A stretch of DNA of 7,212 nt from positions 1-7,212 of the forward strand of contig DVLP01000350.1 in assembly GCA_018715445.1 (NCBI GenBank), written 5' to 3'. This document shows positions 1 to 6,952 of this stretch, one piece after another. Position 1 is the stretch's first letter. Every line of letters begins with the position of its first letter. The notes beneath the pieces are model-generated. The model was not told where the DNA came from, did no database searches, and saw only the letters and a list, made by a program, of their open reading frames with translations. This DNA is from Candidatus Avipropionibacterium avicola. Its GTDB lineage: Bacteria > Actinomycetota > Actinomycetes > Propionibacteriales > Propionibacteriaceae. Position numbers and translations under genes: made by a program.

Positions 1-879
1 GCGATGGTCCTTGTACTCCGTGCTGGCGTAGCGGGGCAGGACCGCCTGGGACAGGTTCGCCAGTCGTACGGCGGCCTGGGGGTCGAGCTCGGCGGCACAT
101 TCCACCCGAACCACCCCGACCCACGGGGCACCGTCGGCCGACGGCAACCGAAGGTACCAACTGAGCCGATCCCACGAGGTCCCCATGGCAAAGATCGGCG
201 TCCGCTCACCGGCGCCGAGCCGGGCGATGACTGCATGCAACGCCGGTGGCAGATACGTCGTCCGGTGCGACTTGATGTAGCCGATGGTGTCGGCCAGCGA
301 GGTCCGTCCCCGCAGCGGGCCGTCCACCACGACCAGGGAGTCCTCGACGTCGTGGTCGCGCAGGCCGTTGCGGGCCTCGGCCGCGGCGATGATCTCGAGA
401 TCGGTGAGGTGTTGCTGCAGGGCACCGGAGAGCAGCAGGGCGGGGTTCTCCTCGCCCCGGTCGCCGGTGTGGTGGGCCCGGTAGGTCCCGGCCGTGGTCG
501 TCACGTCCTCGGCGCCGGCGACGGTGGTGAACAGCCCACGTCGGGTCAGCGCACTGAGCAGATGGGCCCCTCGCTGACAGCTGCACACGACACCCGAGCC
601 GTACGAGGCGCACAGGCCCATCCCGGTCTGGGTGCCGAGCACCTCACCGGTGTCGGGGTCGAGCAGCGGCTCCTCGATCCACACCCGGGCATCGACCCGG
701 CGGATGCCGTCGACGAACAGGATGGCGGCCGGCCGGGGGACCGCGGTGGCCGGGATCGGGGCCCAACGGGAGGCCGGGACCTCCACCTCCGGGTCGATCC
801 GGGCCGTGGAGGACGCCGTCTCGGCAGCGTCGACGCTCGAGCCGTACGCCGGGTCCCAGGTGTCGACGTGGAACCTCAC
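1..879 (-). CDS. nurA: NurA-family 5'-3' nuclease, partial (C-terminus beyond window)
   Basis: The frame is open through the left edge with no stop, giving 293 residues. NurA is a metal-dependent nuclease with an RNase H-like fold that pairs with the HerA hexamer to resect DNA ends. Visible from the GTG start: N-terminal WDPAYGSS (about 8-15); the first motif FVDGIRR with D57, matching the catalytic aspartate of the family; a second acidic motif VVVDGPLRG with D186; GYIKSH with K203; VRVECA with E260; and the late motif STEYKDHR (286-293), which in NurA proteins lies near the C-terminus, so roughly 30-50 residues are probably missing. GTG at 879 is preferred: it overlaps the sbcC stop as GTGA and sits 4 nt from the Shine-Dalgarno GGGAGG (884-889). 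The ATG at 882 leaves only 1 nt. Its place after sbcC in an operon begun by herA supports the call. Odd point: three clustered cysteines (C90, C99, C101). Family call is strong from motifs; activity is inferred. Confidence 0.88.
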   Translation of the reverse strand, partial: MRFHVDTWDPAYGSSVDAAETASSTARIDPEVEVPASRWAPIPATAVPRPAAILFVDGIRRVDARVWIEEPLLDPDTGEVLGTQTGMGLCASYGSGVVCSCQRGAHLLSALTRRGLFTTVAGAEDVTTTAGTYRAHHTGDRGEENPALLLSGALQQHLTDLEIIAAAEARNGLRDHDVEDSLVVVDGPLRGRTSLADTIGYIKSHRTTYLPPALHAVIARLGAGERTPIFAMGTSWDRLSWYLRLPSADGAPWVGVVRVECAAELDPQAAVRLANLSQAVLPRYASTEYKDHR

Positions 880-3797
880 CATGCCTCCCGGGTGACCGAG
901 GAGGTACGGCTGTCGCGCCGGACCTGGAAGCGGACCGGGACCCGTTCGGCGAGTGCCTGCACGTGGGTGACCACCCCGACCGTCCGGTCGCCGCTGGCGA
1001 GGTTCTCCAAGGTGGCGGCCACGGTGTCCAAGGACTCCGGGTCAAGCGTGCCGAAGCCTTCGTCGAGGAACATCGACTCCAGCCGGACCGCTCCGGCCAT
1101 CCCGGCGAGCTGATCGGCCAGCGCCAGCGCGAGGGCGAGGCTGGCCTGGAAGGTCTCGCCGCCGGAGAGGGTCCGCACCGAGCGGACCGAGTCGGCGTCG
1201 CTGTGGTCCACGACCGCGAACTCGCCCTTGTCGTGGGTGAGGTCGAACTGGTCGTTGGAGAGGCGGCGCAGGGTCTCGGAGGCGGTGGCCACCAAGGAGT
1301 CCAGGGCCGTGTCGGCCAGCCACTGCGGGAACCGGTTGGAGCGCAGCATCTTGCGCAGCTCCTCGGCCACCTGCTGCTCCTGCTTCGCCGTGGCGATCTC
1401 GGCCTCGAGGTGGCTGCGGCGCTCGAGGCGTTCCTGCATCCGTGCCACCTCGGCCCGGGCACGCTCGGTGTGGACGGCCAGCAGTCGGGCGAGGTCCTCG
1501 TCGGCGGCGATGGCCTCCACCTCGATCACCGTGGCCACCCGGGCTCGCAGCTCGGCGGTGAGCCGGTCGGCCTCGGCCACTGCGGTGGCGAGGTCGTCGG
1601 CCAGTGTGGCGACCAGGTCGGCCACGGTGCTGCGCTGTGTCTCGGCCCAGGCGAGCAGGTCGTGCCAGGCCATGGGCAGGTCGTCGACCTCCAGGGGCGG
1701 GGGCCCGAGGACGGCGACACGGTCGCGTTGCTGGTTCAGCACGCTCCGGGCCTCGCGGATGGCTTCGGTGGCCTCGCCCAACTCCCGTTCGGCCTCCTGC
1801 TGGGCCTGTTCGGCCGCCGAGACCCGAACCTCGGCGTCGTCACGGGCCGTGGCCAGCTCGACGGCCCGGGCGAGCAGCCCGTCCAGGTCGGCGAACGGTG
1901 GCGCGGTCGTCAGCGAGTCGTTGAGGCCGGCGAACCGCTTCTGCAAGGCCTCGTGGTGCGCGAGGGCGCGTGCGTGGGAGCTGCCTGCCTCGGAGTCGAC
2001 GGTCCGGGCCCGGTCCAGGGTCTCGTCGGCTGCGTGGTGCGCGGTCCGGGCTGCCGTGACGGCATCGGTCCGCTCCCGGTGGGCGGTGGCGGCGGCCTCG
2101 ATCTGCTGGTCCAGCTCGTGGCGGCGGGTGGCGAGCCAGTCCGCGGCCCGGTCGGGTCGTTCCGGGAGGTCGGCGACGTCGTCGCGGAGCCGGGACCACT
2201 GGCTGTCGATCGCGTCGCCGAGATGCTGGATCCGCAGCTGGAGGGCCCGCAGGTCTGAATCGGCCCGGTTGGCCGCCTCCCGAGCCCGGGTCTCGTCGTC
2301 GCTGCTGCGTTCGAGATCGTCGCGCGCCCGGTCGAGGGCGGGGTCGGCGATCGGCGGCGGCAGGGTCGTCACCTGCTGGGTGCAGACCGGACAGGCGTGG
2401 CCGACCTCGAGGTGGGGGCGCAGCGCGGCGGCCTCGGCCTGTGCCCGGGCTCGGTCCATCTGCTGCTCGGCCTGCTCCCGCTGCTTCGCAGCTGCGGCGG
2501 CCAGCGTCCGCGCCTCGTCAAGTCGCTGCTCGTGGTCGGTGAGGTCGCGGTCGAGCTCAGCGCGCGTCTCGATCTGTCCGTCGAGATGGATGAGCTGGCG
2601 CTGGACCCGCTGCAGGTCGTCATGTCGGGCCTGCAGGGACTGCTGATGCTGCTGGGACTCGGCCTGATGCTCGAGGGCGAGCTGCAACTGTTCGTCGGCC
2701 GAGCGCTCCTGCTGCTTGGCGACCTCGAGGGCCGCGGAGGACTCGGTACGAGACTGGTCGCCGGCCGTCACCTGCTCGAGCGCTGCCGCCAGCTCCTCCT
2801 CGACCCGGGTCCGTTCCTGGTACAGCTCGCGCCACCGGGTCACCACGTCCCGGCTCGGCTCGGTGGCGCCGGCCCGTACCGCCTCCTGGTACTGCGTGCT
2901 GGCATCGCGGCGCTGCTGCTCGGCCCGGGTGCGGGCGGTCTCGGCGTCGCGGAGACGTCGGTGGAGGCCGGTCACGTCGTCGGGGATGCTGAGCCCGTCG
3001 AGCAGTCCCAGGTGTGCACGGGACTGACCGAGCTGACCCTCGAGCTCGGCCACGCCGGTCCGCGCCAAGGTGAGCGCAGGGGACCGGTCCGCCACCTCGG
3101 CCTCCACCTGCTCGAGGTCGTGCCGGCGGCCGGTGAGCCGCTTCACCTCGTCCGTGGTGGCGTCGCTGAGCTCGCCGACCTGTCCGGCCAGCAGGTCAAC
3201 CGTGTGGCGTCGCGCCTCGGCCCGGGCGCCGGCGCGGCGACCGATGCCTTCGTACTGGTCGGCGCCGAGCAGCGCGAGCAGGATCTTCTGGCGATCGACC
3301 GCCGGTGCGGTCAGGAAGCGGGCGAACTGGCCCTGCGGCAGCACCACGCACTGGCAGAAGTTCTCATAGCTCAGCCCGAGCAGTGACTCGACGCACTCGC
3401 GCAACTCCTTGATCTCGCCGGCCAGCACCTCGCTGGTGTCGACATCGGCAGCGGTCGCGGTCGGATCGTGGAACCGGACCAGGCTGACATTGCGCTGCTG
3501 GGGGGTGGCCCCGACGCGTCGCACCTCACGGGCCACCTGGTAGCGCTCGCCAGCGACGTCGAAGACCAGGCTGACGGTGCAGCGGTTGGTCGTCGGGGCG
3601 AGCGCGTCGGCGATGGCGTCGCGTCGGCCCCACCGGGGCACGGTGCCGTACAGGGCGAAGACGATCGCGTCGAGCACCGTCGACTTGCCCGAACCGGTCG
3701 GGCCGACCAGGGCGAAGTAGTCGGCCTCGCCGAAGTCGAGGGTGGCCGGCTCCCGGAAGGAGGCGAAGCCGTGGAGGCTGAGCTGGACGGGGCGCAT
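876..3797 (-). CDS. sbcC: SbcC/Rad50 ATPase subunit of the SbcCD (Mre11-Rad50) nuclease
   Basis: 973 residues, close to the usual SbcC length of about 1000. SbcC is an ABC-type SMC-like ATPase that clamps DNA and gates the SbcD nuclease at double-strand ends and hairpins. Seen in order: N-terminal lobe starting MRPVQLSLHGFASF; Walker A GPTGSGKST (32-40); Q-loop region CVVLPQGQFARFL (about 150-162); a long Glu/Arg/Gln/Ala-rich coiled coil (about 180-460); the zinc hook HACPVC (468-472) with the CxxC that dimerises two Rad50 arms; a returning coiled coil (about 485-820); ABC signature LSGGE (877-881); Walker B and D-loop ending MFLDEGFGTLD (about 909-919); and an H-loop histidine in VVTH (H945). 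All ATPase motifs are intact. The ATG start follows the sbcD stop by 6 nt, with GAGGA of the Shine-Dalgarno overlapping that stop. The stop overlaps the nurA start. Nothing looks broken. Confidence 0.97.
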   Translation of the reverse strand: MRPVQLSLHGFASFREPATLDFGEADYFALVGPTGSGKSTVLDAIVFALYGTVPRWGRRDAIADALAPTTNRCTVSLVFDVAGERYQVAREVRRVGATPQQRNVSLVRFHDPTATAADVDTSEVLAGEIKELRECVESLLGLSYENFCQCVVLPQGQFARFLTAPAVDRQKILLALLGADQYEGIGRRAGARAEARRHTVDLLAGQVGELSDATTDEVKRLTGRRHDLEQVEAEVADRSPALTLARTGVAELEGQLGQSRAHLGLLDGLSIPDDVTGLHRRLRDAETARTRAEQQRRDASTQYQEAVRAGATEPSRDVVTRWRELYQERTRVEEELAAALEQVTAGDQSRTESSAALEVAKQQERSADEQLQLALEHQAESQQHQQSLQARHDDLQRVQRQLIHLDGQIETRAELDRDLTDHEQRLDEARTLAAAAAKQREQAEQQMDRARAQAEAAALRPHLEVGHACPVCTQQVTTLPPPIADPALDRARDDLERSSDDETRAREAANRADSDLRALQLRIQHLGDAIDSQWSRLRDDVADLPERPDRAADWLATRRHELDQQIEAAATAHRERTDAVTAARTAHHAADETLDRARTVDSEAGSSHARALAHHEALQKRFAGLNDSLTTAPPFADLDGLLARAVELATARDDAEVRVSAAEQAQQEAERELGEATEAIREARSVLNQQRDRVAVLGPPPLEVDDLPMAWHDLLAWAETQRSTVADLVATLADDLATAVAEADRLTAELRARVATVIEVEAIAADEDLARLLAVHTERARAEVARMQERLERRSHLEAEIATAKQEQQVAEELRKMLRSNRFPQWLADTALDSLVATASETLRRLSNDQFDLTHDKGEFAVVDHSDADSVRSVRTLSGGETFQASLALALALADQLAGMAGAVRLESMFLDEGFGTLDPESLDTVAATLENLASGDRTVGVVTHVQALAERVPVRFQVRRDSRTSSVTREAW
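884..889 (-). promoter_or_regulatory. Shine-Dalgarno of nurA, decides GTG over ATG start
   Basis: Minus-strand GGGAGG lies inside the end of sbcC. It is 4 nt from GTG 879 but only 1 nt from ATG 882, so the GTG start, with its GTGA overlap of the sbcC stop, is favoured. Both starts are in the same frame and differ by one residue. Confidence 0.6.
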
Positions 3798-3800
3798 GGG

Positions 3801-3805
3801 TCCTC
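3801..3805 (-). promoter_or_regulatory. Shine-Dalgarno of sbcC overlapping the sbcD stop
   Basis: Minus-strand GAGGA is formed partly from the sbcD stop codon TGA and ends 3 nt before the sbcC ATG. A ribosome terminating on sbcD covers the site, which suggests coupled synthesis of the two subunits. Confidence 0.55.
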
Positions 3806-4958
3806 AGGTGGTCGTCTCGTCGAGGAGCTGGTCGAACAGCGCGTTCAGACGTGGATCGTCGACACCGTTCTCGGCGCAGTAGTCGGAGAACAGTTCGGCG
3901 GGGGAGCGCTGCGGGCGATCGACCGCGACGCCGGCCCGGGCCGCGGTGGCGGCGTGGTCGGGGTGGATCCGTACCTCGAGGGTGTGGGGCAATGCCTCGA
4001 CGATCTCGTCGCGCAGACCGGCCCTGCCGGGCTCGGTGACCACGACGCGCAGCAGGTCATCGCCGTACCGGTCGGGATCGGCGATCAGCTCGGCCACGGT
4101 CCCGGTGACGGTCCGCAACCGTCGCCCGGAGGTGATCGGCAGGTCGGTGACCTTGGCCGGGACGCCCGGAGCGACCTCGACCAGGCAGACGCCCGGGGTG
4201 TAGTCCTGCTCGCCGAAGTCGACCGCGATCGGTGAGCCGCTGTAGTGGACGGGGCAGGCGGCCGGGATGTGTTGGCGCCGATGGAGGTGGCCCAGGGCGA
4301 CGTAGTGGAGGTCCGTCCCGAAGATCGAGGCCGGGACGTGGTACTCGAAGATCGACTGGGCCTGACGCTCCCCACCGCCGAACTGGCCGCCGGTGCAGGT
4401 CAGGTGGGCCATCACGATGCGGACGGCGTCCGGCTCGAAGCCCGTCGTCAGCTCCTGGACCAGGTCGCGCAGCAGCTGGTCGTAGTGCCCGACGTTCTCG
4501 GCCGGGGTGTTGGTCATGATCTGCGCCGCGCGGACCGCATAGCGCTGGGAGAGGAACGGCAGCAGTGCGATCTGGCAGCGCTCCCCGGTGGAACCGACGG
4601 TGAAGCTGTGGACCCCGCCACGGTGTGGTTCGCGCGCCTGGCCGCGGACGTGGATGCCGGCCTGGGCCATCAGGGGCTGGTACGCCTCGAACATCGCCGG
4701 GTTGTCGTGGTTGCCGGCGATCGCCACGACCTCGATCCCGCGCGAGGCCAGCGCCATCAGGGTCCGTACCACCAGGCGCTGGGCAGCGGGGGTCGGGCTC
4801 GAGGTGTCGTAGAGGTCGCCGGCCACCAGGACCGCGTCGACCTCATGGTTGATCGCCAGCGTGACGATCTCCTTCAGCACCGCCGTCTGCTCCTCCAGGC
4901 GGTCACGGCCCTTCAACGTCTTGCCGACGTGCCAGTCGGCGGTGTGCAGGAACCTCAT
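3804..4958 (-). CDS. sbcD: SbcD/Mre11 exonuclease-endonuclease subunit
   Basis: 384 residues, a normal SbcD length. It is the Mn-dependent nuclease partner of SbcC, processing double-strand ends, hairpins and protein-blocked ends. The calcineurin-like metallophosphoesterase motifs are all present: TADWH (D8, H10), AGDLYD (D48), AGNHDN (N83, H84, D85), VMAHLTC (H185) and LGHLHRR (H224, H226). These are the two-metal ligands plus the catalytic histidine. GSPIAVDFGE (241-250) is the segment after the catalytic core typical of SbcD. The C-terminal part carries the capping region and the stretch that in Mre11/SbcD binds the Rad50 coiled-coil base. Start: the ATG at 4956-4958 gives the family N-terminus MRFLHTADWH and overlaps the herA stop as ATGA. 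An upstream GTG at 4988 would add ten unrelated residues and run inside herA. Its Shine-Dalgarno is weak (GGGCAG), consistent with reinitiation from herA translation. Confidence 0.97.
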   Translation of the reverse strand: MRFLHTADWHVGKTLKGRDRLEEQTAVLKEIVTLAINHEVDAVLVAGDLYDTSSPTPAAQRLVVRTLMALASRGIEVVAIAGNHDNPAMFEAYQPLMAQAGIHVRGQAREPHRGGVHSFTVGSTGERCQIALLPFLSQRYAVRAAQIMTNTPAENVGHYDQLLRDLVQELTTGFEPDAVRIVMAHLTCTGGQFGGGERQAQSIFEYHVPASIFGTDLHYVALGHLHRRQHIPAACPVHYSGSPIAVDFGEQDYTPGVCLVEVAPGVPAKVTDLPITSGRRLRTVTGTVAELIADPDRYGDDLLRVVVTEPGRAGLRDEIVEALPHTLEVRIHPDHAATAARAGVAVDRPQRSPAELFSDYCAENGVDDPRLNALFDQLLDETTT

Positions 4959-6718
4959 CGCTGGCTGCCCGGGTCGTCGAAGCTCCACTCGTCGTCCTGG
5001 CCGTCCAGGTCCAGGGCGGTGAAGGCGGTCCTGGACGGGTCCCGGTCACCGTGGTCGGAGTCAGGGGCCACCTCGGACAGTCGTGTCGCCCAGGCCGGGA
5101 ACGGGAACTCCACGGCGAGCGGGACGGGGATCTCGGGCTGGGAGACGAACATCGTGCCCGGTTTGGCCAGGGTGGCGCGATGGCGTTGGGAGGCCGGGAG
5201 GAATCGGTACTCCGGCCGGGCGGCCTCGGCGGCGTCGAGGCGTCCCACCACCCGGATCGCCGAGTTGGAGATGATCCGACGCTCCACCTCGGACGCGGTC
5301 TGCTGGGCCCCGATGAGGATGATGCCCAGGGAGCGGCCCCGCTCGGCGATGTCCAGCAGCACCTCCTTGATGGGGGAGGAACCGTCGCGGGGTGCGTACT
5401 TGTTCAGCTCGTCGAGCATGGTGAACAGCAAGCTGCCCGGGCCGCTGCGTTCCTTGCGCTCGGTCTCGCTGGCCAGCACGACGCCCACCACGAAGCGCTG
5501 GGCACGGTCGGGCAGGTTGTGCAGGTCGACCACGGTGACCTGATGGTCCTCGGTGCTCACCGAACGACGGCGCCGGTCCCCGGCCAGGTCACCGCGCAGG
5601 ATCGGGCCGAGCGCCTTCTGGGAGGAACGCAGCCGCCGCAGGAAGGCGTTGATGGTGCCCATCCCGGTGGCGGGCCCGGCCCAGGTGGCGCGGGTGGCGT
5701 CCTCGGTGACGAGCCTGCTGATCAGCTCGATCAGCTCGGCCCAGGTCCGGCAGATGGTGCCGTCGATCGTGACGGCGCCGTCGTCACCACTGGGACGGGC
5801 CTGGCGCCGCAACTGGGCGCTGACCTGGTGCACGACCATCGTGTACTGGTTGCGGTCATCCTCGGCGTCGGCGAAGACGTACGGCAGGAGCTCACGCTCG
5901 CAGAGCTCGGCCAGACTCCACCAGAAGGCGTCGACGCCGCTGGTCCGTCCGGTGACGTGGGGTCGTCCGACGGTGTCGCCGGGCAGGGGTGGCGCGTAGA
6001 AGCCGACCGAGGCGAACGGTTCGCAGGCCAGTCCGAGGTCGCGGTACTGCGCCCGCAGCCGGTCGTCGACCCTGACATTGGCCCGGTCGAGGAAGAGCAG
6101 GTCCTCCCCCTTGACCGAGAACACCAGGGCCTTCGCGTTGAGAGAGCGCGGTCCGAGGGCGCCCGAGGTGAACAGTGAGTGCAGCAGGAACAGGGCGAAG
6201 CTGGTCTTGGTCGCCACCCCCGAGACACCCGAGATCGACACGTGGGCACCGCGCGTCCCGTCCAGGAACTCCCGATTGACCACGATCGGCTCGCCGTCGC
6301 GACCCGTCCCCACCGGGACCCGGTGCTCCATGGTGTCGAAGTACAGGGCCGACTCACGACCGCTCCCACTGGCGCGCTCGACCGCTTCCCCCGGCCGTGG
6401 CGGGATGTAGCACTCCGGCTCGACCCGGGTGGTGGCGATCTCGGCGATCTCCTGGGTCTCGGCCGGCAGTACCCCATCGGCGATCAGGAAGACGTCGGAA
6501 CCGAAGCTGGCCCCTTCGTGGCGGGCCACCACCTGGGTCACCACCCCCGAGGTGGTCACCGGGCCGAGCCCGGGCACCTCGCGGCAGGTCGTCACCACGT
6601 CGTCCAGTTGCAGGTAGTGATCGGGTCGTACGGCCACGTGGAAGGTCAACGGCGTCGAGTCCTCGGTGCCGGCCACCATGCCGACCCCGACGGGCTGGGC
6701 ATCCACTCGCTGGTCCAT
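4955..6718 (-). CDS. herA: HerA-family DNA translocase ATPase (HAS barrel plus FtsK/HerA RecA-like domain)
   Basis: 587 residues. HerA proteins form hexameric rings that pump double-stranded DNA and drive NurA in end resection. Seen: an N-terminal beta-rich region fitting a HAS barrel (about 25-105, from FHVAVRP to YIPPRPG); a P-loop region SISGVSGVATKTS (161-173); strand KALVFSVKGEDLLFLD (196-211); a long alpha-rich insert (about 215-390); VTVVDLHNLP (394-403); Walker B LLFTMLDELNKYAP (430-442; D436, E437); the polar sensor stretch IGAQQTA (469-475); and SNSAIRVVGRLD (484-495), the HerA-type motif with R489 and R493 as arginine-finger candidates. The C-terminal tail is acidic and ends near DDEWSFDD. 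Odd: the P-loop has TKT where GKT/S is expected. Start: ATG 6718 has AAGGAG (6723-6728) 4 nt upstream. The frame stays open upstream but that part is non-conserved and runs into rRNA promoter DNA. First gene of the operon. Family call is strong; naming it herA rather than a HerA-like paralogue is slightly less certain. Confidence 0.88.
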   Translation of the reverse strand: MDQRVDAQPVGVGMVAGTEDSTPLTFHVAVRPDHYLQLDDVVTTCREVPGLGPVTTSGVVTQVVARHEGASFGSDVFLIADGVLPAETQEIAEIATTRVEPECYIPPRPGEAVERASGSGRESALYFDTMEHRVPVGTGRDGEPIVVNREFLDGTRGAHVSISGVSGVATKTSFALFLLHSLFTSGALGPRSLNAKALVFSVKGEDLLFLDRANVRVDDRLRAQYRDLGLACEPFASVGFYAPPLPGDTVGRPHVTGRTSGVDAFWWSLAELCERELLPYVFADAEDDRNQYTMVVHQVSAQLRRQARPSGDDGAVTIDGTICRTWAELIELISRLVTEDATRATWAGPATGMGTINAFLRRLRSSQKALGPILRGDLAGDRRRRSVSTEDHQVTVVDLHNLPDRAQRFVVGVVLASETERKERSGPGSLLFTMLDELNKYAPRDGSSPIKEVLLDIAERGRSLGIILIGAQQTASEVERRIISNSAIRVVGRLDAAEAARPEYRFLPASQRHRATLAKPGTMFVSQPEIPVPLAVEFPFPAWATRLSEVAPDSDHGDRDPSRTAFTALDLDGQDDEWSFDDPGSQR

Positions 6719-6722
6719 CGCA

Positions 6723-6728
6723 CTCCTT
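6723..6728 (-). promoter_or_regulatory. Shine-Dalgarno of herA
   Basis: Minus-strand AAGGAG lies 4 nt before ATG 6718. It is the strongest ribosome binding site in the operon and is the reason for choosing this start over the long upstream extension of the frame. Confidence 0.75.
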
Positions 6729-6734
6729 CGACCC

Positions 6735-6753
6735 CGTCGCCACGGCGGCGACG
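6735..6753 (-). other. GC-rich stem-loop in the herA 5' leader
   Basis: CGTCGCC (6735-6741) pairs perfectly with GGCGACG (6747-6753), leaving a 5-nt loop. In a herA transcript the hairpin would end 6 nt upstream of the AAGGAG ribosome binding site. No U-tract follows on the minus strand, so it does not look like an intrinsic terminator. A role in mRNA stability or ribosome access is possible, but GC-rich DNA forms such stems by chance. Confidence 0.35.
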
Positions 6754-6760
6754 ACACTGT

Positions 6761-6784
6761 GGGATCACCGTAATCGGTGACCCC
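6761..6784. repeat. 24-nt inverted repeat upstream of herA (operator candidate)
   Basis: Arms GGGATCACCG (6761-6770) and CGGTGACCCC (6775-6784) flank TAAT. Nine of ten pairs match; the exception is A6764 against C6781. It lies 43 nt upstream of the herA start and about 44 nt left of the first rightward promoter, so a protein bound here could act on either side. The A+T centre in a G+C arm pair resembles a dimeric-repressor site. The family of any regulator is not recognisable. Confidence 0.45.
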
Positions 6785-6826
6785 GACAGCCCGGTCCGGG
6801 GGACCACGAGCCACCCGTGACCCCGA
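6777..6826. repeat. 10-bp direct repeat, 40 bp apart
   Basis: GTGACCCCGA occurs at 6777-6786 and again at 6817-6826, exactly 40 bp start to start and so close to four helical turns. The second copy abuts the -35 box of the first rrn promoter. The shorter core GACCCCG also occurs at 6730-6736. It may be a pair of activator sites on one DNA face, or chance in GC-rich sequence. Confidence 0.3.
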
Positions 6827-6827
6827 G

Positions 6828-6856
6828 TTGCACGCCCACGGGCGGGACGGTACTGT
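6828..6856 (+). promoter_or_regulatory. rrn promoter candidate P1 (TTGCAC-17-TACTGT)
   Basis: TTGCAC (6828-6833), a 17-nt spacer and TACTGT (6851-6856) fit a sigma70-class promoter firing rightward toward the rRNA operon. The spacer contains the 12-bp palindrome CGCCCACGGGCG (6833-6844, sharing one base with the -35). It is the weakest of the three tandem candidates. Confidence 0.5.
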
Positions 6857-6923
6857 TCTCCGAGTCGTCAGGAGCGCCCCGGACACGGAGCAAGCACCGG
6901 ACGACCGGATCAGACAGTCGAAG

Positions 6924-6952
6924 TTGACACCTGTCAGGCGAGAGACTAAACT
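6924..6952 (+). promoter_or_regulatory. rrn promoter candidate P2 (TTGACA-17-TAAACT)
   Basis: A perfect -35 TTGACA (6924-6929), a 17-nt spacer and -10 TAAACT (6947-6952) make this the best promoter match in the window. Transcription would start near 6959 and run into the rRNA leader. The -35 is half of a palindrome TGACA-CC-TGTCA (6925-6936). Confidence 0.75.

Noticed and set aside
4..1113. 369-codon plus-strand reading frame at the left end
   Set aside because: It is antisense to nurA and the end of sbcC, has a low-complexity Gly/Arg/Pro-rich product with no motifs, and is typical of high-G+C shadow frames.
963..2646. Long plus-strand frames (431 and 472 codons) opposite sbcC
   Set aside because: Their products are repetitive shadows of the coiled-coil codons (Leu/Gly/Val-rich or Ser/Arg-rich). 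The minus-strand frame has every SbcC motif.
4959..4988. GTG start at 4988 for sbcD
   Set aside because: It would add ten residues before the conserved MRFLHTADWH N-terminus. The ATG at 4958 has the ATGA overlap with herA, although the GTG has a passable AGGA upstream.
4245..6178. Long plus-strand frames (432 and 375 codons) opposite sbcD and herA
   Set aside because: No recognisable domain or start signal, and they cross two real genes whose motifs are intact on the other strand.
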